From Streptomyces roseus (GTDB taxonomy: Bacteria; Actinomycetota; Actinomycetes; Streptomycetales; Streptomycetaceae): a DNA stretch of 55,044 nt. A model generated the notes under the pieces. It saw nothing but the letters and a program-made list of their open reading frames with translations, had not been told where the DNA came from and ran no database searches. Both the position numbers and the translations under genes were made by a program. Numbering within the stretch: the first letter of the stretch is position 1; the number at the start of each line of letters is the position of its first letter. The DNA lies in assembly GCF_001044425.1 (NCBI RefSeq), contig NZ_LFML01000039.1:1-55044 (forward strand), given 5' to 3'. Shown here piece after piece: positions 23,219-31,332 of the stretch.

Positions 23219-26200
23219 ATGTCCTGGCTGTCCCGCTTCAGCCTGGCCCAAAGAGCGCTGATCGGCCTCGTGTCGATCACCGCACTGCTCTTCGGCGCCA
23301 TAGCCATCCCGCAGCTCAAGCAGCAGCTGCTGCCGTCCATCGAACTGCCGATGGTGTCCGTGCTCGCGCCGTACCAGGGCGCCTCGCCCGACGTGGTGGA
23401 GAAGCAGGTCATCGAGCCGATCGAGGCCACCCTCAAGGGCGTCGACGGCATCACCGGCATCACCTCCACCGCCAGCGAGGGCAACGCCCTCATCATGGCC
23501 AAGTTCGACTACGGCGACAGCGGCACCAAGCAGCTCGTCGCCGACGTCCAGCAGGCCGTGAACCGGGCCCGCGTACGGCTGCCCGCCGAGGTGGACCCGC
23601 AGGTCGTGGCCGGCTCCACCGACGACATCCCGACCGTCGTCCTGGCCGTCACCTCGGACAAGGACCAGCAGGCCCTCGCCGACCAGCTCAGCCGCTCCGT
23701 CGTCCCCGTCCTGGAGGACATCGAGGGCGTCGGCCAGGTCAGCGTCGACGGGGTCCAGGACCTCCAGGTCGCCGTCACCCCCGACAGCGCCAAGCTGGCG
23801 GCGGCCGGCCTCGACGGCGCCGCGCTCGCCCAGGCCCTCCAGGCGGGCGGCGCGACCGTCCCCGCCGGTTCCTTCGACGAGGCCGGCAAGAACCGGACCG
23901 TCCGCGTCGGCGGCGGCTACACCTCCCTCGCCCAGCTTCAGGAACTGCGCCTCGGAGGCGGCCCCGGCAAGCCGGCCGTGCGCCTGGCCGACGTAGCCGC
24001 CGTCACGCAGGAGCCCGCCAAGGCCGTCTCCCTGACCCGGACCAACGGCAGGCCGAGCCTCGCCCTCGTCCTCACCATGGACAAGGACGGCAGCGCCGTC
24101 GCGATCTCCGACGCCGTCCGGGACAAGCTGCCCGAGCTGCGCTCCGCGCTCGGCGCCGGCGCCGAGCTGACCGTCGTCAGCGATCAGGGCCCGCCCGTCG
24201 CCAAGTCCATCTCCAGCCTCACCACCGAGGGCCTGCTCGGCCTGCTCTTCGCGGTGATCGTGATCCTGGTCTTCCTGGCCTCGCTGCGCTCGACGCTGGT
24301 CACCGCGGTCTCCATCCCGCTGTCCGTGGTCCTCGCGCTGATCGTGCTGTGGACGCGCGACCTCTCCCTCAACATGCTGACCCTGGGCGCCCTCACCATC
24401 GCCATCGGCCGCGTCGTCGACGACTCGATCGTGGTCCTGGAGAACATCAAGCGCCACCTCGGATACGGCGAGGAGCGCGAGGCCGCCATCATCGCGGCGG
24501 TCAAGGAGGTCGCCGGCGCGGTCACCTCCTCCACGCTCACCACCGTCGCCGTCTTCCTGCCGATCGCTTTCGTCGGCGGCATGGTCGGCGAGTTCTTCGG
24601 CCCGTTCTCCCTCACCGTCACCGCGGCCCTGCTGGCCTCGCTGATCGTCTCCCTGACGGTCGTACCGGTGCTGTCGTACTGGTTCCTGCGCGCGCCCGAG
24701 GGCGCTGCCGAAAATCCGCAGAAGGCGCGGCGCGAGGCCGAGGAGAAGGAGGCCAGGAGCCGGCTCCAGGGCTTCTACGTACGGGCCCTGGGCCTGGTCA
24801 CGCGCCGCCGGATCGCCACCCTCGTCGTCGCGGTCGTCGTGCTCATCGCCACCTTCGGGATGACCCCGCTGCTGAAGACCAACTTCTTCGACCAGGGGGA
24901 GCAGAGCGTCCTGACGGTCAAGCAGCAGCTGCCCCCGGGCACCTCGCTGGCCGCCTCCGACGAGGCGAGCCGCAAGGTCGAGAAGGCCCTGACCGAGGTC
25001 AAGGGCGTCAAGGACTACCAGGTCACGGTCGGCTCCTCCGGCTTCCTGGCCGCCTTCGGCGGCGGTACGGGCTCCAACCAGGCCTCCTACCAGGTCACCT
25101 TGGAGGACGCCGGCGACTCCGAGGGCGTCAAGCAGCGCATCGAGGACGCCCTCGGCAAGCTCGACGGCATCGGCGACACCGCCATCTCGGCGGGCGGCGG
25201 CTTCGGCAGCCAGAACCTGAGCGTCGTCGTCAAGGCCGGCCAGGCGGACGTCCTCGCCAAGGCCGCCGAGCCGGTCCGGGCCGAGGTGGCCACCCTCGAC
25301 CACGTCACCGACGTACAGAGCGACCTCTCCCAGTCCGTCCCCCGGATCTCGGTGACCGCCACCCCGAAGGCCGCCGAGGCGGGCCTGAACCAGGCCGCCC
25401 TCGGCGCGATCGTCGCCCAGGCCGTACGGGGCACCCCGGCGGGCAAGGCCGTACTGGACAACACCGAGCGGGACGTGGTCATCAAGTCCGCGCACCCGGC
25501 CACCACCCTGGCCGAGCTCCAGGCGCTCCCGGTCGGCCCGGTCAAGCTCGGCGACGTGGCCGAGGTCAAGGAGGTCCCCGGCCCGGTCTCTATGACCCGG
25601 ATCGACGGCGCCCGCGCCGCGACCGTCACCGCGAAGCCGGTCGGCGACAACACCGGCGCGATCGGCGCCGAGCTCCAGACGAAGATCAAGGCGCTGGACC
25701 TGCCCGAGGGGGCCACGGCCACCATAGGCGGCGTCTCCTCGGACCAGGACGACGCGTTCGCCTCCCTGGGCCTGGCCATGCTCGCCGCCGTCGCGATCGT
25801 CTTCATGCTGCTGGTGGCCACGTTCCGCTCGCTCGTCCAGCCGCTGGTCCTGCTGGTCTCCATCCCGTTCGCGGCGACCGGCGCGCTCGGCCTGCTCCTG
25901 GTGACCGGCACCCCGCTGGGCGTCCCGGCGATGATCGGCATGCTGATGCTCATCGGCATCGTCGTGACCAACGCGATCGTCCTGATCGACCTGGTCAACC
26001 AGTACCGGGCCCAGGGCCTCGGCGTGGTCGAAGCCGTCATCGAGGGCGGACGCCACCGGCTGCGCCCGATCCTCATGACGGCCCTCGCGACGATCTTCGC
26101 GCTGCTCCCGATGGCGCTCGGCGTCACCGGCGGGGGCGGGTTCATCTCGCAGCCGCTCGCCGTGGTGGTGATCGGCGGGCTGGTCAGCTCGACCCTGCTG

Positions 26201-26350
26201 ACCCTGCTCCTGGTGCCGACCCTCTACACGATGATCGAGCTCCGCAAGGAGCGCCGCCGCGCGAAGCGCGAGGCCAGGCGCACGGCCCGCCTGACGGTGG
26301 TGCCGGCCCCGGACGGGGCCTTCGACGAGGAGCCCCCGGCCAAGGTCTGA
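23219..26350 (+). CDS. RND (HAE1/AcrB-type) efflux transporter
   Basis: The 1043-residue protein has the full RND plan: a first helix, a large extracytoplasmic domain to about residue 330, six helices, a second large domain (~560-860) and six more helices, plus a basic C-terminus. The proton-relay Asp pair is present in RVVDDSIVVLENIKRH (Asp401, Asp402). Other AcrB-type marks are SIELPMVSVLAPYQGASP, QLLPSIELP and IGIVVTNAIVLIDLVNQYR. It exports drugs, lipids or other hydrophobic compounds with proton motive force. No adaptor (HlyD-type) gene is adjacent, as is common in Gram-positives. The response regulator just upstream suggests inducible expression. Substrates are unknown. Confidence 0.93.
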   Translation: MSWLSRFSLAQRALIGLVSITALLFGAIAIPQLKQQLLPSIELPMVSVLAPYQGASPDVVEKQVIEPIEATLKGVDGITGITSTASEGNALIMAKFDYGDSGTKQLVADVQQAVNRARVRLPAEVDPQVVAGSTDDIPTVVLAVTSDKDQQALADQLSRSVVPVLEDIEGVGQVSVDGVQDLQVAVTPDSAKLAAAGLDGAALAQALQAGGATVPAGSFDEAGKNRTVRVGGGYTSLAQLQELRLGGGPGKPAVRLADVAAVTQEPAKAVSLTRTNGRPSLALVLTMDKDGSAVAISDAVRDKLPELRSALGAGAELTVVSDQGPPVAKSISSLTTEGLLGLLFAVIVILVFLASLRSTLVTAVSIPLSVVLALIVLWTRDLSLNMLTLGALTIAIGRVVDDSIVVLENIKRHLGYGEEREAAIIAAVKEVAGAVTSSTLTTVAVFLPIAFVGGMVGEFFGPFSLTVTAALLASLIVSLTVVPVLSYWFLRAPEGAAENPQKARREAEEKEARSRLQGFYVRALGLVTRRRIATLVVAVVVLIATFGMTPLLKTNFFDQGEQSVLTVKQQLPPGTSLAASDEASRKVEKALTEVKGVKDYQVTVGSSGFLAAFGGGTGSNQASYQVTLEDAGDSEGVKQRIEDALGKLDGIGDTAISAGGGFGSQNLSVVVKAGQADVLAKAAEPVRAEVATLDHVTDVQSDLSQSVPRISVTATPKAAEAGLNQAALGAIVAQAVRGTPAGKAVLDNTERDVVIKSAHPATTLAELQALPVGPVKLGDVAEVKEVPGPVSMTRIDGARAATVTAKPVGDNTGAIGAELQTKIKALDLPEGATATIGGVSSDQDDAFASLGLAMLAAVAIVFMLLVATFRSLVQPLVLLVSIPFAATGALGLLLVTGTPLGVPAMIGMLMLIGIVVTNAIVLIDLVNQYRAQGLGVVEAVIEGGRHRLRPILMTALATIFALLPMALGVTGGGGFISQPLAVVVIGGLVSSTLLTLLLVPTLYTMIELRKERRRAKREARRTARLTVVPAPDGAFDEEPPAKV

Positions 26351-26368
26351 CGTAAGGCACGGCAGACA

Positions 26369-26407
26369 CCGAAGGGCCGCCCCCTCGAACGAGGGGCGGC
26401 CCTTCGG
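26369..26407. terminator. Bidirectional terminator between the RND gene and nadA
   Basis: Arms 26369-26386 and 26391-26407 pair over 17 bp with one bulged C (GAAGGGCCGCCCC side), around a GAAC loop. It lies between convergent stops. Confidence 0.9.
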
Positions 26408-26421
26408 GCGTACGGCGGGGG

Positions 26422-27600
26422 CTACGGGAGGGCGAGCATGCGCTCCAGTGCCAGCTTCGCGAAGCTCTCGGTCTCCTTGTCGACCTGGATCTGGTTGACG
26501 AGGGTGCCCTCGGCCAGGGACTCCAGGGTCCACACCAGGTGGGGGAGGTCGATGCGGTTCATCGTCGAGCAGAAGCAGACCGTCTTGTCGAGGAAGACGA
26601 CCTCCTTGTCCTGTGCGGCGAATCGATTCGCCAGACGGCGGACGAGGTTCAGCTCGGTGCCGATGGCCCACTTGGAGCCGGCCGGGGCCGCCTCCAGCGC
26701 CTTGATGATGTACTCCGTCGAGCCGACGTAGTCCGCGGCCGCCACGACCTCGTGCTTGCACTCGGGGTGGACGAGGACGTTCACGCCGGGGATGCGGGCG
26801 CGCACGTCGTTGACCGAGTCGACCGAGAACCGGCCGTGCACCGAGCAGTGCCCGCGCCACAGGATCATCTTGGCGTCGCGTAGCTGCTGGGCGGTCAGGC
26901 CGCCGTTCGGCTTGTGCGGGTTGTAGAGCACGCAGTCGTCCAGGGACATGCCCATGTCGCGGACGGCGGTGTTGCGGCCCAGGTGCTGGTCCGGCAGGAA
27001 GAGCACCTTCTCGCCCTGCTCGAAGGCCCACTCCAGGGCCTTCTTGGCGTTGGAGGAGGTGCAGATCGTGCCGCCGTGCTTGCCGGTGAACGCCTTGATG
27101 TCGGCGGAGGAGTTCATGTACGAGACGGGGACCGTCGCACCGGCCACGCCGGCCTCGGTCAGCACGTCCCAGCACTCGGCGACCTGCTCGGCGGTGGCCA
27201 TGTCGGCCATCGAGCAGCCGGCGGCCAGGTCCGGAAGGACGACCTTCTGGTCGTCCGAGGTCAGGATGTCTGCGGACTCCGCCATGAAGTGGACGCCGCA
27301 GAAGACGATGTACTCGGCCTCCGGCCTGGCGGCCGCGTCCTTGGCCAGCTTGAAGGAGTCGCCGGTGACGTCGGCGAACTCGATCACCTCGTCGCGCTGG
27401 TAGTGGTGGCCGAGGATGAAGACCTTGTCCCCGAGCTTCTCCTTCGCCGCGCGGGCGCGCGCGACCAGGTCCGGGTCCGACGGCGACGGCAGGTCGCCGG
27501 GGCACTCCACCCCGCGCTCGCTCTTGGGGTCGGCCTCGCGGCCGAGCAGCAGCAGGGCGAGGGGCGTCGGCTGGACGTCCAAAGGCTGGGCGGTGGTCAC
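26422..27600 (-). CDS. nadA: Quinolinate synthase A
   Basis: This cytosolic [4Fe-4S] enzyme condenses iminoaspartate with dihydroxyacetone phosphate to quinolinate, the first committed NAD precursor. The 392-residue protein has FILGHHYQRDEV, FCGVHFMAESADIL, GCSMADMA, GGTICTSSNAKKAL, HPECKHEVV and TVCFCSTMNRIDLPHL; the cluster cysteines are expected in the FCGVHF, ICTSSN and HPECK segments. The GTG giving VTTAQPLDVQ has an AAAGGG site 8 nt away; a GTG three codons earlier is too close to it. An Fe-S carrier gene diverges from it, which fits the cluster requirement. nadB and nadC do not follow here. Confidence 0.96.
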   Translation of the reverse strand: MTTAQPLDVQPTPLALLLLGREADPKSERGVECPGDLPSPSDPDLVARARAAKEKLGDKVFILGHHYQRDEVIEFADVTGDSFKLAKDAAARPEAEYIVFCGVHFMAESADILTSDDQKVVLPDLAAGCSMADMATAEQVAECWDVLTEAGVAGATVPVSYMNSSADIKAFTGKHGGTICTSSNAKKALEWAFEQGEKVLFLPDQHLGRNTAVRDMGMSLDDCVLYNPHKPNGGLTAQQLRDAKMILWRGHCSVHGRFSVDSVNDVRARIPGVNVLVHPECKHEVVAAADYVGSTEYIIKALEAAPAGSKWAIGTELNLVRRLANRFAAQDKEVVFLDKTVCFCSTMNRIDLPHLVWTLESLAEGTLVNQIQVDKETESFAKLALERMLALP

Positions 27601-27925
27601 GACACGCACCCTTTCTGTTCCGCGACAAGGGCTTCCGAAGAGGGGCTTCCGAAGCAGGGTTCGACTTCTCGTCTATTTGACGTTATCTATCATAGCTCCT
27701 TCACGTCACTTTGACGATGCCGATAGTGTCGATGTGACGAATTCGCCCGCGGGGAAGCGCCGGGTCCGTCAGGTCCACCTCCCGACGAGGGTGTGCGAGC
27801 ATGGAAATCTGAAACATGCGTCGGGTCCGGAATGAATCCCCGGCCCCGCTCGTTGCCATCGACGGCAAGAGTCCGACGTTTCCCCGCCTTGGGTGGGGAG
27901 CCGCCCACTTCGGGAGTGAATGCAG
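27601..27925. promoter_or_regulatory. nadA / Fe-S carrier divergent promoter region with four TGACG/CGTCA motifs
   Basis: This 325-nt gap carries both promoters and is locally AT-rich around 27670-27745. TGACG occurs at 27678-27682, its complement CGTCA at 27704-27708, and TGACG again at 27712-27716 and 27735-27739. The middle two form an inverted repeat with a 3-nt centre. A TATGAT-like -10 for nadA (complement of 27689-27694) and TTCACG-N18-TAGTGT for the carrier (27700-27729) are possible. A NAD-status or Fe-S regulator site is inferred. No open reading frame is evident. Confidence 0.4.
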
Positions 27926-28282
27926 ATGTCCGTACAGGACGACAAGACCACTGTGAGCGACGGCATCCTCCTGTCCGACGCCGCCGCCGAGAAGGTCAGG
28001 ACCCTCCTGGAGCAGGAAGGCCGCGATGACCTGGCGCTCCGCGTCGCCGTCCAGCCCGGCGGCTGCTCCGGCCTGCGCTACCAGCTCTTCTTCGACGAGC
28101 GCTCCCTCGACGGCGATGTCGTCAAGGACTTCGACGGCGTGAAGGTCGTCACGGACCGGATGAGCTCCCCGTACCTGCACGGTGCCTCGATCGACTTCGT
28201 CGACACCATCGAGAAGCAGGGCTTCACCATCGACAACCCGAACGCCACGGGCTCCTGCGCCTGCGGCGACTCCTTCAGCTAA
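27926..28282 (+). CDS. A-type iron-sulfur carrier (HesB/IscA/ErpA family)
   Basis: The 118-residue protein matches the A-type carrier fold: LSDAAAEKVRTLLEQEG, VAVQPGGCSGLRYQLFFDE, and the C-terminal GSCACGDSF. The three cluster-binding cysteines are those in GGCSG and CAC. It hands Fe-S clusters to apo-proteins in the cytosol. Divergence from nadA points to NadA as a client; the respiratory Rieske protein encoded downstream is another possible client. The ATG at 27926 has GGGAG 9 nt upstream; an ATG two codons earlier is too close to that site. A strong terminator follows. Confidence 0.94.
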   Translation: MSVQDDKTTVSDGILLSDAAAEKVRTLLEQEGRDDLALRVAVQPGGCSGLRYQLFFDERSLDGDVVKDFDGVKVVTDRMSSPYLHGASIDFVDTIEKQGFTIDNPNATGSCACGDSFS

Positions 28283-28307
28283 ACCCGAAGCGAGTACGGA
28301 CACACGG

Positions 28308-28340
28308 GAGGCCCCCGGCGCCATCGGCGCCGGGGGCCTC
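28308..28340. terminator. Bidirectional terminator after the Fe-S carrier gene
   Basis: A perfect 15-bp stem (28308-28322 and 28326-28340, GAGGCCCCCGGCGCC and complement) closes a 3-nt ATC loop, between convergent stops. Confidence 0.93.
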
Positions 28341-28356
28341 TCGTCGTGCGGCCGGG

Positions 28357-29826
28357 TTACTGCCGGGGGAGCGGCTTGCCCGACGTGGCGTCGATCACCT
28401 TGCGCTCGCCGAGCGGCTGCTGGAGGGTCGCCGACACCGTCATGTCCTGGGCGATCATGATGCAGGACCGCCCCGGCTCGTTCGGGGTGTCCGTGATCCG
28501 CACCGTCACCGATCCGGCCTCCTCCCGGGCCTCCAGGGCGTACGTGCTGCACACTCCGCCCCAGAAGTTCACGGTCAGCTTCCGGTCGGCCTCCTGGTAC
28601 GAGAACCCCGGCACGGTTCGCGCCCCCTTGGGGGCCGGCGGCGTCCCCGCGGCGTCCTGACCGGCTGGCTGGACCACGGTGCGGCCGGGCCCGCCGTTGC
28701 TCCCCGCCACCTCGAACAGCCAGGCCGGGACCAGCCCGCGCGCCCCGTCCACGGTCCCCGGGGCCAGCCCGAGCACCGCGCCCTTCACCGTCTCGGTCCG
28801 CGGCGGCTTCATCGGCCGCGGCTCCGGGTTGCAGGGCGGCGTGTCCCCGGGGCCGACCGGGTTGTCCGGGGACAGCGGGACCGCGCTCGCGCAGCCGCTG
28901 GGCCCCGGGTCCGTACCGCCGGACCCGCCCGAGGCCCGGTTCAGCCGGGCCAGCGCCTCCACGGCCCCGACCACCGGCTGCTCCGCCGCGCGCACGGGCG
29001 CCTTCAGCTCACCGCTGCCCGCCACCACCTGGGAGTCCCCGCCCACGCTGATCTTCGTGGTCCAGCCCTGGGTGGGCAGCCCGCCGATCACCGGGTCCGC
29101 CGTCACCACCCGTACGGAGCCCTGCGTGAGCCGGGCGTCCAGCTTGGCCCCGCCCTGACCGAGCGCCGCGAGCACCGGGGCGGCGGCGGCCTTGGCCGCC
29201 TCCTCGCTCACCGGGGTGCCGCCCTTGGCCTCCGCGGCGCCGCCGGCGCCGCCGTCCGCCTGGGGGAGGGTGGCCGGGCCGCAGGTGTCCTTGCCGCGCT
29301 TGCAGTCGTCACCGGCGCCGCCCGCGCCCTGGCCGCCCGTCCCCTGGAAGCGGGAGAAGTTCCACGTGCCGGGAGCCTTGTGGTTCACCGTGAGCCGGGG
29401 CCCGGAACCGTCGCCGCCCTCCCCGGCCTGCCAGGTCTCCCCGGTGAGCCGCGGGGTCCCCGGGAGGCCGAGGGCCGTCGCGAGGCGGCCCGCCTCCTCC
29501 GCGCTCACCTCACCGCTCGCGGCGAAGGCGGGCGCCGTCGCCGCGGGGGCGTCGGGGAGCTTCACGTCGGCCCGGTAGGTGACCCCGCCGCCGTGCGGGT
29601 CCGGCTCGCCGGGGGCGATGCCCGGCCCCGAGGGGCTCGGCGCCACGCGGGGCGCCGAGGCCGCGCTGTCGCCCGTACGCGCGCCGCTCCCGCCGTCGTC
29701 GGAGGCCGCGGCCGCCCAGTACGCCGTACCGCCGCCCGCGATCAGGACGGCGGCCGCGATCGAGCCGATGGCCCAGGCCGGCCGCCGCCGTGTGCCGCGT
29801 GATGTGTCGGGTTGTTCGCTGGTCAC
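28357..29826 (-). CDS. Membrane-anchored extracytoplasmic protein, function unknown
   Basis: The 489-residue protein has a basic cytosolic start, one transmembrane segment (AIGSIAAAVLIAGGGTAYWAA, residues ~19-39) and a large outside domain rich in Gly, Ala and Pro. Four Cys pairs may form disulfides: CKRGKDTC, CASAVPL with PPC, and GGVC with RSC. The outside part reads as two similar halves (ATALGLPGTPRLTGETW and the YQEADRKLTVNFWGG region), which could bind a ligand or cell-wall polymer. The GTG start has AAGGAG 7 nt upstream. A 79-residue gene lies upstream on the same strand. No enzyme motif was recognised. Confidence 0.85.
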   Translation of the reverse strand: MTSEQPDTSRGTRRRPAWAIGSIAAAVLIAGGGTAYWAAAASDDGGSGARTGDSAASAPRVAPSPSGPGIAPGEPDPHGGGVTYRADVKLPDAPAATAPAFAASGEVSAEEAGRLATALGLPGTPRLTGETWQAGEGGDGSGPRLTVNHKAPGTWNFSRFQGTGGQGAGGAGDDCKRGKDTCGPATLPQADGGAGGAAEAKGGTPVSEEAAKAAAAPVLAALGQGGAKLDARLTQGSVRVVTADPVIGGLPTQGWTTKISVGGDSQVVAGSGELKAPVRAAEQPVVGAVEALARLNRASGGSGGTDPGPSGCASAVPLSPDNPVGPGDTPPCNPEPRPMKPPRTETVKGAVLGLAPGTVDGARGLVPAWLFEVAGSNGGPGRTVVQPAGQDAAGTPPAPKGARTVPGFSYQEADRKLTVNFWGGVCSTYALEAREEAGSVTVRITDTPNEPGRSCIMIAQDMTVSATLQQPLGERKVIDATSGKPLPRQ

Positions 29827-29905
29827 CGCTTGCTCCTTCGCCCTCGCCGCGTTGGCTGACGGGGCTGTGACGGAACAGCGGGCGAACCGGTTCCGCCCCT
29901 GGGCC

Positions 29906-29945
29906 GTGTCTTTCGGATCATGGCGGGCCCGGATCCGAAAGACAC
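29906..29945. repeat. Perfect 14-bp inverted repeat (IS-end-like pair or terminator)
   Basis: GTGTCTTTCGGATC (29906-29919) and its exact complement (29932-29945) flank a 12-nt spacer. Similarity continues imperfectly outward, and the right side abuts CTAG, part of which is the stop codon of the 79-residue gene. Two tip-to-tip ends next to CTAG resemble a tiny MITE or excision scar of an insertion sequence. A simple factor-independent terminator for the minus-strand gene fits equally well. Confidence 0.6.
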
Positions 29946-29948
29946 CGC

Positions 29949-30188
29949 CTAGTCCCCGTACTCGGCCGTCGAGGCGATCAGGCGGGCGGAGGCCGGCGGG
30001 ACGCTGATCCCGTGGATCTGCGAGGGCGCCACCCGGTCCGGCCGGGGGTCCGCCGCGACCGCCCAGTGCGGGGCCATCCTGGCGCAGTCGCCCAGCAGCC
30101 GCGCGAAGCCGGGCCGCGCCGCGTCGGCGCCCTTCTCGGCACCTTCATTCGGCATGCCCGCGTACCCGAAACCATCGGTGTAGGTCAT
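29949..30188 (-). CDS. Small conserved protein, function unknown
   Basis: This 79-residue reading frame (MTYTDGFGYAGMPNEGAEKG...) contains a helical core, FARLLGDCARMAPHWAVAAD, and a C-terminal ISVPPASARLIASTAEYGD segment. There is no signal or membrane segment. Its TAG stop is at the edge of the inverted repeat. It diverges from the PfkB kinase gene across 133 nt. An internal ATG (MPNEG) could be the true start. Coding is supported by third-position bias and the ordered gap structure; function is unknown. Confidence 0.65.
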   Translation of the reverse strand: MTYTDGFGYAGMPNEGAEKGADAARPGFARLLGDCARMAPHWAVAADPRPDRVAPSQIHGISVPPASARLIASTAEYGD

Positions 30189-30247
30189 GGGGCACGGTAG
30201 GCACGGTGCGGCGGGGGAGGAAAGACCTACTACGGGGGAGTTTCGTG

Positions 30248-30269
30248 CGGTCGGCGACCGGTCGGCGAC
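30248..30269. repeat. Two tandem 11-bp direct repeats in a divergent promoter region
   Basis: CGGTCGGCGAC occurs twice in direct succession, followed by a partial third unit (CGG), 53 nt before the PfkB start. Its placement between two divergent genes suggests a regulator site, but a simple tandem duplication is also possible. Confidence 0.5.
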
Positions 30270-30321
30270 CGGGGTAGTTTTGACTGTCCCCCTCGCCGTC
30301 CTCCGCAGGAGCGTCCACGCC

Positions 30322-31299
30322 GTGCGTATCGCAGTCACCGGCTCCATCGCCACCGACCACCTCATGACCTTCCCCGGCCGCTTCGCCGACCAGCTGGTCG
30401 CGGACCAGCTGCACACGGTCTCCCTCTCCTTCCTCGTCGACAACCTCGACGTCCGGCGGGGCGGCGTCGGCCCGAACATCTGCTTCGGCATGGGCCAGCT
30501 CGGCACCCGCCCGATCCTGGTCGGCGCGGCCGGCTACGACTTCGACGAGTACCGCGCGTGGCTGGAGCGGCACGGCGTCGACACCGACTCGGTGCGCATC
30601 TCCGAGGTGCTGCACACCGCGCGCTTCGTGTGCACCACGGACGCCGACCACAACCAGATCGGCTCCTTCTACACGGGCGCCATGAGCGAGGCCCGCCTCA
30701 TCGAGCTGAAGGCGGTCGCGGACCGGGTGGGCGGGCTCGACCTCGTCCTCATCGGCGCCGACGACCCCGAGGCGATGCTGCGCCACACGGAGGAGTGCCG
30801 CACGCGCGGGATCCCGTTCGCGGCGGACTTCTCGCAGCAGATCGCCCGGATGGACGGCGAGAACATCCGCACCCTGATGGAGGGCGCGACCTACCTCTTC
30901 TCGAACGAGTACGAGAAGGGCCTGATCGAGTCGAAGTCGGGCTGGACGGACGCGGAGATCCTGGCGAAGGTCGGCACGCGCGTGACCACTCTGGGCTCCC
31001 GGGGCGTGCGCATCGAGCGGGTCGGCGAGGAGCCGATCGTGGTCGGCTGCCCGGAGGAGACGGCGAAGGTGGACCCGACGGGCGTCGGCGACGCCTTCCG
31101 CGCGGGCTTCCTCACCGGCCTCGGCTGGGGCGTGGGCCTGGAGCGGTCGGCGCAGATCGGCTGCATGCTGGCCACGCTCGTGATCGAGACGCTGGGCACG
31201 CAGGAGTACACCCTGGCCCGCGCCCACTTCATGGAGCGCTTCACCAAGGCGTACGGCGAGGACGCGGCCGCCGAGGTCCGCGCCCACCTGGCGGCGTAA
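30322..31299 (+). CDS. PfkB-family carbohydrate/nucleoside kinase
   Basis: The 325-residue protein has the ribokinase-fold marks: MRIAVTGSIATDHLM at the start, the GGVGPNICFGMGQLG glycine motif, SFYTGAMSEA, and the C-terminal DPTGVGDAFRAGFL motif holding the catalytic Asp and anion hole. It phosphorylates a sugar or nucleoside with ATP; actinobacterial members of this subgroup are often annotated as adenosine kinase-like. The GTG start follows AGGAG. It converges on the desulfurase gene with 33 nt between stops. The substrate is not determined by sequence. Confidence 0.92.
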   Translation: MRIAVTGSIATDHLMTFPGRFADQLVADQLHTVSLSFLVDNLDVRRGGVGPNICFGMGQLGTRPILVGAAGYDFDEYRAWLERHGVDTDSVRISEVLHTARFVCTTDADHNQIGSFYTGAMSEARLIELKAVADRVGGLDLVLIGADDPEAMLRHTEECRTRGIPFAADFSQQIARMDGENIRTLMEGATYLFSNEYEKGLIESKSGWTDAEILAKVGTRVTTLGSRGVRIERVGEEPIVVGCPEETAKVDPTGVGDAFRAGFLTGLGWGVGLERSAQIGCMLATLVIETLGTQEYTLARAHFMERFTKAYGEDAAAEVRAHLAA

Positions 31300-31332
31300 C
31301 CCTCCCGGGCACGGACGCCGGCGGGCCGGGAC

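Noticed and set aside
22997..27628. A 1543-codon minus-strand frame across the RND transporter
   Set aside because: It is low-complexity Gly/Asp/Arg antisense of the transporter, and its start region is frame-shifted from nadA; no domain is visible.
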